The notes below the pieces were generated by a model that saw only the letters and a list, made by a program, of their open reading frames with translations, searched no databases and had not been told where the DNA came from. This document shows, piece after piece, positions 53,671 to 64,000 of a stretch of DNA of 64,000 bases. Each line of letters starts with the position of its first letter. Within the stretch, counting starts at the first letter, position 1. The position numbers and the translations under genes are program-made. This DNA comes from Pseudomonas gingeri (lineage in GTDB: Bacteria > Pseudomonadota > Gammaproteobacteria > Pseudomonadales > Pseudomonadaceae): contig NZ_JACAOR010000009.1 in NCBI RefSeq assembly GCF_013386115.1, positions 1 through 64,000 of the forward strand. Direction: 5' to 3'.

Positions 53671-55590
53671 TTAGTGATCAGCCGCAGGGCCACCGATCGG
53701 CGTCTCGGGACGCTCGTTCTGCACTACGGGCGGAGTGCCCGAAGTACCCGAACCACCTTCCCAGTCACGCGGCTCGCGTGGTGGGCGACCGGCCATGATG
53801 TCGTCGATCTGCTCGGCATCGATGGTCTCGTACTTCATCAGCGCATCGGCCATGGCGTCGAGCTTGTCGCGGTTATCGGTGAGGATCTGCTTGGCCGTGC
53901 CGTAGCACTGGTCAATGATGCTGCGTACTTCGGAGTCGATCAGCTTGGCCGTTTCGCCCGAGAAACTGGCATTCTGGCCACCGCCGCCACGACCCAGGAA
54001 CACTTCCTGGTCTTCCTCGGCATACATCAGCGGACCGAGCTTCTCGGACAGGCCCCACTTGGTGACCATGTTCCGCGCAATCTGGCTGGCACGCATGATG
54101 TCGTTGGAGGCACCGGTGGTGACACCGTCGAAGCCCAGGGTCATCTCTTCGGCGATACGGCCGCCGTACAGCGAGCAGATCTGGCTGATCAGGGCACGCT
54201 TGGACAGACTGTAGCGATCCTCTTCCGGCAGGAACATGGTCACACCCAGCGCACGACCGCGCGGGATGATCGAGACCTTGTAGACCGGATCATGCTCGGG
54301 CACTACCCGTCCGACGATCGCATGACCGGCTTCGTGGTAGGCAGTGTTCTGTTTTTCCTTCTCGGACATGACCATGGATTTGCGCTCGGCGCCCATCATG
54401 ATCTTGTCCTTGGCCAGCTCGAATTCCTTCATTTCGACGATGCGCTTGCCGGTACGGGCAGCGAACAGCGAAGCCTCGTTGACCAGGTTGGCCAGGTCGG
54501 CACCGGAGAAACCCGGGGTACCACGGGCAATCACCGCCGGAGCGACGTCGTCACCCATTGGCACCTTGCGCATGTGCACCTTGAGAATCTGCTCGCGACC
54601 ACGGATATCCGGCAGGCCGACCACCACCTGGCGGTCGAAACGGCCCGGACGCAGCAGCGCCGGGTCAAGCACGTCAGGACGGTTGGTCGCGGCAATGACG
54701 ATGATGCCGTCATTCATTTCGAAACCGTCCATCTCCACCAGCAACTGGTTGAGGGTCTGCTCACGTTCGTCATGACCGCCGCCCATGCCGGCACCACGGT
54801 GACGACCGACCGCGTCGATTTCGTCGATGAAGATGATGCAAGGCGCGTGTTTCTTGGCCTGCTCGAACATATCGCGAACGCGGCTGGCACCGACACCGAC
54901 GAACATCTCGACGAAGTCGGAACCGGAAATGGTGAAGAACGGCACTTTCGCCTCACCGGCGATGGCCTTGGCCAGCAAGGTCTTGCCGGTACCCGGAGGA
55001 CCGACCATCAGCACACCGCGCGGGATACGACCGCCCAGGCGCTGGAACTTGCCCGGATCACGCAGGAACTCGACCAGTTCGCCCACTTCTTCCTTGGCTT
55101 CGTCGCAACCGGCAACGTCAGCCAGGGTGGTCTTCACCTGGTCTTCGGAGAGCAGGCGCGCCTTGCTCTTGCCGAAACTCATCGGGCCGCCCTTGCCGCC
55201 CGCACCGCCCTGCATCTGGCGCATGAAGAACATGAACACCGCGATGATCACCAGGATCGGGAAACTGGCTACCAGCAACTGGGTCCAGATGCTCTGCTGC
55301 TCAGGCTGCTTGCCTTCGACCACGACATGGTTGTCCACCAGGTCGCCGATCAGGCCGTTGTCCTGGATCGCCGGGCGGATGGTCTTGAAGCTGTCGCCAT
55401 CGTTGCGCTTGCCGGTGATCACGTAACCGTCCACGGCAACGCGTTCGACCTTGCCATCCTTGACCTGCTGGATGAAGTCGGAATAGTTGAGGGTCTGTGG
55501 CTCGTTAGGGCTGGAGAAGTTGTTCATCACCGTCACCAGGACAGCCGCGATGATCAACCACAGGATCAGATTCTTTGCCATATCGTTCAA
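53671..55590 (-). CDS. ftsH: ATP-dependent zinc metalloprotease FtsH
   Basis: This 639-residue inner-membrane AAA protease degrades unassembled membrane proteins and regulators. Two helices (about 7-25 and 107-125) flank a periplasmic domain. Walker A is GPPGTGKT at 197-204, Walker B IIFIDEIDAVG, and the zinc site HEAGH at 419-423. I choose the TTG at 55590 (MNDMAKNL) because GAGGG lies seven bases upstream; the ATG at 55581 has no ribosome site at a suitable distance. No clear heat-shock promoter was seen. Confidence 0.96.
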   Translation of the reverse strand: MNDMAKNLILWLIIAAVLVTVMNNFSSPNEPQTLNYSDFIQQVKDGKVERVAVDGYVITGKRNDGDSFKTIRPAIQDNGLIGDLVDNHVVVEGKQPEQQSIWTQLLVASFPILVIIAVFMFFMRQMQGGAGGKGGPMSFGKSKARLLSEDQVKTTLADVAGCDEAKEEVGELVEFLRDPGKFQRLGGRIPRGVLMVGPPGTGKTLLAKAIAGEAKVPFFTISGSDFVEMFVGVGASRVRDMFEQAKKHAPCIIFIDEIDAVGRHRGAGMGGGHDEREQTLNQLLVEMDGFEMNDGIIVIAATNRPDVLDPALLRPGRFDRQVVVGLPDIRGREQILKVHMRKVPMGDDVAPAVIARGTPGFSGADLANLVNEASLFAARTGKRIVEMKEFELAKDKIMMGAERKSMVMSEKEKQNTAYHEAGHAIVGRVVPEHDPVYKVSIIPRGRALGVTMFLPEEDRYSLSKRALISQICSLYGGRIAEEMTLGFDGVTTGASNDIMRASQIARNMVTKWGLSEKLGPLMYAEEDQEVFLGRGGGGQNASFSGETAKLIDSEVRSIIDQCYGTAKQILTDNRDKLDAMADALMKYETIDAEQIDDIMAGRPPREPRDWEGGSGTSGTPPVVQNERPETPIGGPAADH

Positions 55591-55782
55591 TTAACTACCC
55601 TCTGAAGCTAGCTCCGCTTGTGGCGCGCGCTTCGCATGATATTCACCGGCATAACTTACTACATTACCTACAGCTTCGCAGGCGCCGTCTGTAACCCTTT
55701 GTGAAACATTGACTACACAATATTCGCTTATGTTCACGAGGCGAAATGCGAAATTCCTATCGCCCCGGTCAAAAACCCCGTT

Positions 55783-56412
55783 TTACTCGGTGCGCCCGCG
55801 GAAACCACGGCCCAGCAGGTACTGCTCGCGGGACCGATCGCGGGACGATGCCGGCTTGCGCGTCTGCACCTTGTCGAACTGCTTGCGGAAGTTCTTGTGG
55901 TACTCGTCGAAGCCTTCGCCCTGGAAAACCTTGATCAGAAAATCACCACCGGGACGCAATACGCGCCCGGCCAGATCGAGTGCCAGCTCGCAAAGGAACA
56001 TCGAGCGCGGCATATCCACTTCGGGCGTACCACTCATATTGGGGGCCATATCGGAAATCACAAGGTCAACCTCGGAATTTCCGACAGCTTCGAGGATCTG
56101 CGCCAGCACCGAGTCCTCGGTAAAGTCGCCCTTGATGAAGGTCACATCGGGGATGCTGTCCATATCGAGGATATCGGAAGCGATCAGTCGCCCCTGCCCG
56201 CCAATCAGACGACTGGTCACCTGGGACCAGCCACCTGGCGCGGCGCCGAGGTCGATCACGCTCATGCCCGGACGGATGATCCGGTCCTTCTCCTGGATTT
56301 CCAGCAGCTTGTAGCTGGCACGGGAGCGGTACCCGTCTTTCTGTGCCATCTTGACGAACGGGTCGTTGAAATGTTCTTTCAGCCAGTTAAGGCTAGTCTT
56401 GGAACGGGCCAC
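55783..56412 (-). CDS. rlmE: 23S rRNA (uridine-2'-O)-methyltransferase RlmE
   Basis: This 209-residue FtsJ/RrmJ enzyme methylates U2552 of 23S rRNA in the A-loop. It has the K-D-K-E tetrad context: YRSRASYKLLEI, VIDLGAAPGGWSQV for SAM, DLVISDMAPNMSG, and the FLIKVFQGEG catalytic lysine segment. It is encoded upstream of ftsH, as in E. coli, and is divergent from yhbY. Confidence 0.97.
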   Translation of the reverse strand: MARSKTSLNWLKEHFNDPFVKMAQKDGYRSRASYKLLEIQEKDRIIRPGMSVIDLGAAPGGWSQVTSRLIGGQGRLIASDILDMDSIPDVTFIKGDFTEDSVLAQILEAVGNSEVDLVISDMAPNMSGTPEVDMPRSMFLCELALDLAGRVLRPGGDFLIKVFQGEGFDEYHKNFRKQFDKVQTRKPASSRDRSREQYLLGRGFRGRTE

Positions 56413-56518
56413 GGGGCACCTCGAAAAAATTGTCGAATCGCGATTAACTGGGCGGTCCCGGACTCGCTCGGGTAAACTGGCCGCCGCTTTTTACAAGATC
56501 AGACGCAGGGGTCAGATT

Positions 56519-56827
56519 ATGCCGCTCACTCAAGAGCAGAAGAAACAGTACAAATCCATTGGCCACCATCTGAAACCAGTATTGACTGTGGCTGACAACG
56601 GTTTGACTGAAGGTGTGTTAGCCGAACTCGAACGCGCATTGAGCGATCACGAGCTGATCAAGATCAAGCTCAATATCCTCGATCGCGAAGCGCGCCTGGC
56701 GAACATCGCCGAGCTGTGCAAGGTCGGCAAGGCGGACCTGGTACAGGTCATCGGCAAGATGGCACTGGTTTATCGCAAGAATTTCAGTGTCAACAAGCAA
56801 CTGTCGAACGTTCACCGTTTCAAGTGA
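56519..56827 (+). CDS. yhbY: YhbY family ribosome-associated RNA-binding protein
   Basis: This 102-residue CRM-domain protein has motifs MPLTQEQKKQYKSIGHHLKP, KIKLNILDREARLANI and a GxxG-like turn, followed by VIGKMALVYRKNF. YhbY associates with pre-50S particles. It is divergent from rlmE and convergent with the DUF4149 gene. Confidence 0.94.
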   Translation: MPLTQEQKKQYKSIGHHLKPVLTVADNGLTEGVLAELERALSDHELIKIKLNILDREARLANIAELCKVGKADLVQVIGKMALVYRKNFSVNKQLSNVHRFK

Positions 56828-56839
56828 TGTAGACAAGGG

Positions 56840-57295
56840 TCAAGGGTACGCTTCGCGTGCCCTGCCACTCTCGCCGGGAACCGGCTGCAGCACCAGCACC
56901 AGGCCGGACAGGCCAAGCACCAGATAACTGAACAGCTGCCAGCGCAATGCCTCCGGCTGCCAGTGGCGCACCGCAAGATACATCCCGCACGCATACAACG
57001 CCATCAGCAGCAACTGCCCGCGAATATCGCGCCACAGGCTTGCCCGCCCCTTGGCCTGGACCAGCACCAGGACCTGCACGATCACGCAGACCGCTGCAAA
57101 TCCCACCAATAAAGAGCCCAGCAGGCCGCCGATCTCGTCGATCAGCAGCGGTGCCAGGCCGATCTGCGCCAAAACCGGCAACAGCCCCACATGCAACAAC
57201 CACAGGCCGCCGACCCAGAGCATCTGGGCCAGCTGCCAGAGCATGGCGCCCGCACGCAGCGGGCGCCGCCGTTCAGATATGGCGGACTTCGACAA
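56840..57295 (-). CDS. DUF4149 domain-containing membrane protein
   Basis: This small polytopic protein has about four hydrophobic helices (LAQMLWVGGLWLLHVGLLPVL first, then near 60-80, 90-110 and 120-140). Function unknown. The start is uncertain: the frame opens at a TTG at 57295, overlapping the greA 3' end by 23 bp (151 residues), while an ATG at 57244 gives 134 residues; neither has a strong ribosome site. The greA neighbour suggests cotranscription. Confidence 0.72.
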   Translation of the reverse strand: MSKSAISERRRPLRAGAMLWQLAQMLWVGGLWLLHVGLLPVLAQIGLAPLLIDEIGGLLGSLLVGFAAVCVIVQVLVLVQAKGRASLWRDIRGQLLLMALYACGMYLAVRHWQPEALRWQLFSYLVLGLSGLVLVLQPVPGESGRAREAYP

Positions 57296-57751
57296 TCTCG
57301 TACTCGATCACGCCACCGGGCGTCTTGACGGTCACGACATCGCCTTCTTCCTTGGCGATCAGGGCGCGAGCGATGGGCGAACCCACCGAAATCTTGCCCA
57401 ACTTGATATCAGCCTCATCCTCACCGACGATGTGGTAGGTCACGCTTTCGTCGGTTTCGACGTTGGCGATCTCGACCGTGGTGCCGAAAATCACCTTGCC
57501 GGTATGCGGGATGGTCGTGACATCGATGATCACCGCATTCTGCATGCGGCCTTCGATATCACGGATCCGCGCCTCGACCATACCCTGCTGCTCGCGGGCA
57601 GCATGGTATTCGGCGTTTTCCTTCAGGTCGCCCAGCTCGCGGGCCGTGCCGATGTCCTGGCTCAGCTTCGGACGGACGACCTTGGTCAGGTGGGCGTGCT
57701 CCTCTTCCAGGGCCTTGGCGCCCTGCACGGTCATTGGGTACTTGGTTATGC

Positions 57752-57755
<4 letters not shown>
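57273..57755 (-). CDS. greA: Transcription elongation factor GreA
   Basis: This 160-residue factor rescues backtracked RNA polymerase by stimulating transcript cleavage. The N-terminal coiled coil carries the acidic tip (ELGDLKENAEYHAAREQQG, with conserved D and E), and the C-terminal FKBP-like domain has VGEDEADIKLGKISVGSPIARAL, quoted as GKISVGSPIARAL. Its ATG overlaps the carB stop by four bases (ATGA). Confidence 0.97.
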
Positions 57756-60973
<3,218 letters not shown>

Positions 60974-61032
60974 GGGTTTGTCACTCAAATCCGCAGGTCA
61001 GTCGGCAAGCCGTCTTGAACAATCTTTGCAGA

Positions 61033-61070
61033 GCCTGAGGGGGCCGCCGGTTTCGGGGCCGCCCTCAGGC
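61033..61070 (-). other. Hairpin in the carA-carB gap
   Basis: GCCTGAGGG and CCCTCAGGC form a 9-bp stem with a GC-rich loop, eight bases after the carA stop. No T-run follows, so transcripts probably read on into carB, perhaps with altered stability or stoichiometry. Confidence 0.5.
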
Positions 61071-61077
61071 CGCTCAC

Positions 61078-62214
61078 TCAGCGTCGCTTGGCCATCTCAT
61101 TGATGAAACGGTCGAACAGCGGCGCTACGTCGTTCGGGCCCGGGCTTGCTTCAGGGTGGCCCTGGAAGCTGAACGCGCTCTTGTCGGTGCGCTCGATGCC
61201 TTGCAGGGAACCGTCGAACAGCGACTTGTGGATCGCCCGGACGTTGCCCGGCAGGGTCGCTTCATCCACGGCAAAACCGTGGTTCTGGCTGGTGATCATC
61301 ACCACGCCGGTGTCCAGGTCCTGCACAGGGTGGTTGGCACCGTGATGGCCGTGACCCATTTTCAGGGTCTTGGCGCCCGAGGCCAGGGCCAGCAGCTGGT
61401 GACCCAGGCAGATACCGAAGACCGGGATCTCGGTTTCCAGCACATCCTTGATCGCCTGGATCGCATAGTCGCAAGGCTCCGGGTCACCCGGGCCGTTGGA
61501 CAGGAACACACCGTCCGGCTGCAGGGCCAGTACGTCGCTGGCCGGGGTTTGCGCCGGCACCACGGTCACGCGGCAGCCGCGCTCTACCAGCATGCGCAGG
61601 ATGTTGTACTTGACGCCGTAGTCGTAGGCCACGACATGGTAAGGCAGGTCGGCGGCTTCGAGGGTCGCGTGGCTGTCAGTCTTCAAGTCCCAGACCGTGG
61701 AGCGCCACTCGTACTTTTCCTTGGTGCTGACGACTTTCGCCAGATCCATGCCCTTGAGGCCAGGGAAACCCTGCGCCGCGGCAATCGCCGCTTCTTCGGA
61801 GATAGTGTCACCGACCATGATGCAGCCGTTCTGCGAACCCTTTTCACGCAGGATGCGGGTCAGGCGACGCGTATCGATACCGGCGATCGCCACCACATTG
61901 TTGGCTTTCAGGTAATCGGACAGGGACATCGTGTTACGCCAGTTGCTCGCGACCAGTGGCAGGTCACGAATCACCAGACCGGCCGACCAGACGCGATCAG
62001 ACTCGATATCTTCCGGCGTGGTGCCGGTATTGCCGATGTGCGGATAGGTCAGGGTGACGATCTGTTGGGCGTAGGAAGGATCGGTAAGGATTTCCTGATA
62101 GCCGGTCATGGCGGTGTTGAACACCACCTCACCAACGGTCTGACCGTCGGCTCCAATGGCTTCGCCGCGAAAAATGCTGCCATCAGCAAGGGCGAGTATG
62201 GCTGGCTTAGTCAA
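61078..62214 (-). CDS. carA: Carbamoyl-phosphate synthase small subunit
   Basis: This 378-residue glutaminase releases ammonia for CarB. The N-terminal half has FNTAMTGYQEILTDPSYA, and the C-terminal class I amidotransferase has the catalytic cysteine in FGICLGHQLLALA and the His/Glu pair near SFQGHPEASPGP. It is followed by carB. The upstream gene dapB is insulated by a terminator. The LysE-type gene I recall between carA and carB in P. aeruginosa is absent. Confidence 0.98.
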   Translation of the reverse strand: MTKPAILALADGSIFRGEAIGADGQTVGEVVFNTAMTGYQEILTDPSYAQQIVTLTYPHIGNTGTTPEDIESDRVWSAGLVIRDLPLVASNWRNTMSLSDYLKANNVVAIAGIDTRRLTRILREKGSQNGCIMVGDTISEEAAIAAAQGFPGLKGMDLAKVVSTKEKYEWRSTVWDLKTDSHATLEAADLPYHVVAYDYGVKYNILRMLVERGCRVTVVPAQTPASDVLALQPDGVFLSNGPGDPEPCDYAIQAIKDVLETEIPVFGICLGHQLLALASGAKTLKMGHGHHGANHPVQDLDTGVVMITSQNHGFAVDEATLPGNVRAIHKSLFDGSLQGIERTDKSAFSFQGHPEASPGPNDVAPLFDRFINEMAKRR

Positions 62215-62260
62215 GAAGACCTCCCGTAAATAAAGCCTGAAGGGGCGATCGCAGGTTGTA

Positions 62261-62300
62261 AAAAAGCGGAGTGACGTATGGACACGTCACCCCGCTTCTT
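62261..62300 (-). terminator. Intrinsic terminator after dapB
   Basis: On the minus strand AAGCGG-GGTGACGT and ACGTCAC-TCCGCTT pair with a GTCCAT loop, and TTTTTTACA follows. It ends the dnaJ-dapB transcript before carA. The rest of the 347-bp dapB-carA gap holds the REP element at 62455. Confidence 0.85.
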
Positions 62301-62454
62301 TCACTGAATTATTCTGCGCGCTTTTAGTGGACACACTAAAGCTGTAGCTTACAGAAAAAGGCTTTTTTGGTCCACCGCTAATGAGCCTTAAAGGCCAGGG
62401 AATGCGACAGGACGTCGCCAGGCGGTGTGAAACAGAGACTGAAGGAGCCACAAC

Positions 62455-62540
62455 CTGTGGGAGCCGGCTTGCCGGCGATGAGGCCCTGGAGCCTTGCAGC
62501 GCCCTGACGGACGCCATCGCCGGCAAGCCGGCTCCCACAG
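62455..62540. repeat. REP/REPIN element between carA and dapB
   Basis: CTGTGGGAGCCGGCTTGCC at the left pairs perfectly with GGCAAGCCGGCTCCCACAG at the right. Its centre is nearly the same as the copies at 1-199 (GATGAGGCCC...GGACGCCATC). This is the most perfect of the window's REP elements. Confidence 0.88.
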
Positions 62541-62561
62541 TCAAGTACCGCGCCGTGCCGA

Positions 62562-63368
62562 TCAGTGCAGATCGAGCACATCCTGCATGTCGTACAGGCC
62601 GGCGGCCCGGCCATCCAGCCAAAGCGCCGCACGCACGGCCCCCTTGGCGAAGGTCATGCGGCTCGAGGCCTTGTGGGTGATCTCCAGGCGCTCGCCTTCA
62701 GTGGCGAACAACACGGTGTGATCGCCAACCACATCGCCGCCACGCACGGTGGCAAAGCCGATGGTGTTACGCGCCCGCGCCCCGACATGTCCCTCGCGAC
62801 CATAGACCGCGACCTTCTGCAGATCGCGCTCCAGCGTATCGGCGATGACCTCGCCCATGCGCATGGCCGTGCCCGAAGGCGAGTCGACCTTGTGCCGGTG
62901 ATGCGTCTCGATGATCTCGATATCCGCGTCGTCGCCCAGCACTCGGGCGGTCAGCTCGAGCAGCTTCAGCGACAGGTTGACCCCGACACTGAAGTTGGCG
63001 GCGAAGACGATCGGAATATCCTTGCCCGCCTCCACCAGCAACTGCTTCTGCTCGGCGCTCAGGCCAGTGGTACCGATCACCATGGCCTTGCCGGCCTTGC
63101 GGCAGAACGCCAGGTTCTTCAGCATCACTTCCGGCAGCGTGAAGTCGATCAGCACATCGAACTCTTCAGCCACCTTCTCCAGGCCATCGGACAACGGCAC
63201 GCCGATCCGCCCCAGCGAGGCCAGCTCACCGGCATCGGCACCGACCAGGGAGCTGCCAGGACGCACGACAGCAGCCGTCAGGCCGGCAAGCGGCACCTGC
63301 AACTGCACCGCCTCGACCAGGATCTTGCCCATGCGCCCGGCGGCGCCCATCACAGCTATACGTCGCAT
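62562..63368 (-). CDS. dapB: 4-hydroxy-tetrahydrodipicolinate reductase
   Basis: This 268-residue NAD(P)H-dependent enzyme acts in lysine and diaminopimelate synthesis. It has the Rossmann motif VMGAAGRMGKILVEAV, VLIDFTLPE, the active-site ETHHRHKVDSPSGTAM (catalytic His and Lys) and the C-terminal IDFTL-type dimer segment. It follows dnaJ by ten bases. Confidence 0.97.
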   Translation of the reverse strand: MRRIAVMGAAGRMGKILVEAVQLQVPLAGLTAAVVRPGSSLVGADAGELASLGRIGVPLSDGLEKVAEEFDVLIDFTLPEVMLKNLAFCRKAGKAMVIGTTGLSAEQKQLLVEAGKDIPIVFAANFSVGVNLSLKLLELTARVLGDDADIEIIETHHRHKVDSPSGTAMRMGEVIADTLERDLQKVAVYGREGHVGARARNTIGFATVRGGDVVGDHTVLFATEGERLEITHKASSRMTFAKGAVRAALWLDGRAAGLYDMQDVLDLH

Positions 63369-63378
63369 GATCCGCTCC

Positions 63379-64000
63379 TTACAGGTCGCCGAAGAAGCGC
63401 TTCACGCCTTCAAACCAGCCACTGGCCTTTGGCGAGTGCGAACTGTCACCGTCCAGGGACGCGCGGAACTCTTCCAGCAACTCGCGCTGACGACGGCTCA
63501 GGTTGACCGGCGTCTCGACCGCCACGCGACACATCAGGTCGCCCGCACCGCCGCCACGCACAGGGGCCACGCCCTTGCCGCGGATACGGAACTGCTTGCC
63601 GGTCTGGGTACCTTCCGGAATCTTCAGCTTGACCCGACCGTCGAGGGTCGGGATCTCCAGCTCGCCGCCCAGGGCCGAATCGACGAAACTGATCGGCACT
63701 TCGCAGAACAGGTGCTTGCCGTCACGCTGGAAGATCGCGTGCTCGCGCACATTGATCACCACGTACAGGTCGCCCGTCGGGCCGCCCTGCGCACCGGCTT
63801 CGCCTTCCCCGGACAAGCGGATGCGGTCGCCGGTATCGACACCGGCCGGCACTTTCACCGAAAGGGTCTTGTACTCTTCGACACGCCCCTGGCCATGGCA
63901 GGAGTCGCACGGGTCGGAAATGATCTTGCCCTGGCCGTGGCAGCGCGGGCAGGTCTGCTGCACCGAGAAGAAGCCCTGCTGCATCCGCACCTGGCCGATA
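63379..64000 (-). CDS. dnaJ: Chaperone DnaJ, C-terminal part (gene runs off the window)
   Basis: Only the last ~206 codons are present; the 5' part, with the J domain and Gly/Phe region, lies beyond 64000. Visible are the last two zinc-binding CxxCxGxG repeats (CPRCHGQGKI and CDSCHGQGRV), then substrate-binding domains CTD I and II (VPAGVDTGDRIRLSGEGEAG, quoted partly as AGVDTGDRIRLSGEGE) and a short helical tail. DnaJ stimulates DnaK's ATPase. dapB follows downstream. Confidence 0.95.
   Translation of the reverse strand, partial: IGQVRMQQGFFSVQQTCPRCHGQGKIISDPCDSCHGQGRVEEYKTLSVKVPAGVDTGDRIRLSGEGEAGAQGGPTGDLYVVINVREHAIFQRDGKHLFCEVPISFVDSALGGELEIPTLDGRVKLKIPEGTQTGKQFRIRGKGVAPVRGGGAGDLMCRVAVETPVNLSRRQRELLEEFRASLDGDSSHSPKASGWFEGVKRFFGDL

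Noticed and set aside
55591..55782. Heat-shock (sigma-32) promoter for ftsH
   Set aside because: I looked for CTTGAAA with a CCCCAT-type -10 on the minus strand and saw no acceptable pair.

Overview
The window is ordinary chromosomal DNA of a fluorescent Pseudomonas, most likely the P. fluorescens group. The evidence is the high G+C, the REP-type 'GTGGGAGC...GCTCCCAC' intergenic repeats, the paralogue-specific protein sequences, and a gene order that, from memory, follows the P. aeruginosa PAO1 block running from pssA/ilvIHC through mrcB, prrF, dksA, cbrAB-crcZ, pcnB, panBC, pgi, acs, pnp, nusA-infB, secG/tpiA, ftsH and carAB to dnaJ. Nearly every base is explained by conserved housekeeping genes. 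There are no transposases, integrases, phage genes or CRISPR arrays.

Layout. 1-325: tandem REP array. 320-2880 (minus): methionine sulfoxide repair pair msrQ/msrP and phosphatidylserine synthase pssA. 3026-6307 (minus): branched-chain amino acid operon ilvI-ilvH-ilvC, with a long leader that may encode a regulatory peptide. 6710-12286: a DUF4124 protein, an mrcB (PBP1B)-TPR lipoprotein-yqcC operon, and a two-domain phosphotransferase/P-loop kinase. 12377-14258: pentapeptide, TfoX-C and cyclic-nucleotide-binding-like proteins, then the Fur-controlled small RNA PrrF. 14272-20363 (mostly minus): deoC, heme importer hmuTUV behind a Fur-box-like site, a Rieske protein, sfsA and an aminotransferase.

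20762-29479 (plus): dksA, gluQ, then the carbon/nitrogen control locus cbrX-cbrA-cbrB followed by the sigma-54 small RNA CrcZ, then pcnB and folK. 29848-40218 (plus): panB-panC, pgi, an acetyl-CoA-synthetase-family ligase, an rRNA methyltransferase, and two envelope proteins (DUF748, DUF2845). No panD lies in the panC-pgi gap.

40389-57755 (minus except yhbY): a BON-domain protein behind a sigma-54-like promoter, then the RNA and translation block pnp, rpsO, truB, rbfA, infB, nusA, rimP, tRNA-fMet, tRNA-Leu and secG, then tpiA, glmM, folP, ftsH, rlmE, yhbY, a DUF4149 protein and greA. 57752-64000 (minus): carB, carA, a REP element, dapB and the 3' part of dnaJ, which runs off the window.

The most interesting signals are regulatory: two small RNAs (PrrF and CrcZ) with readable promoters and terminators; a GTAAC motif cluster before panB resembling the one before crcZ; a sigma-54-like site before the BON gene; a possible ilv leader peptide; and the missing panD. 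I found no convincing undescribed multi-gene system.
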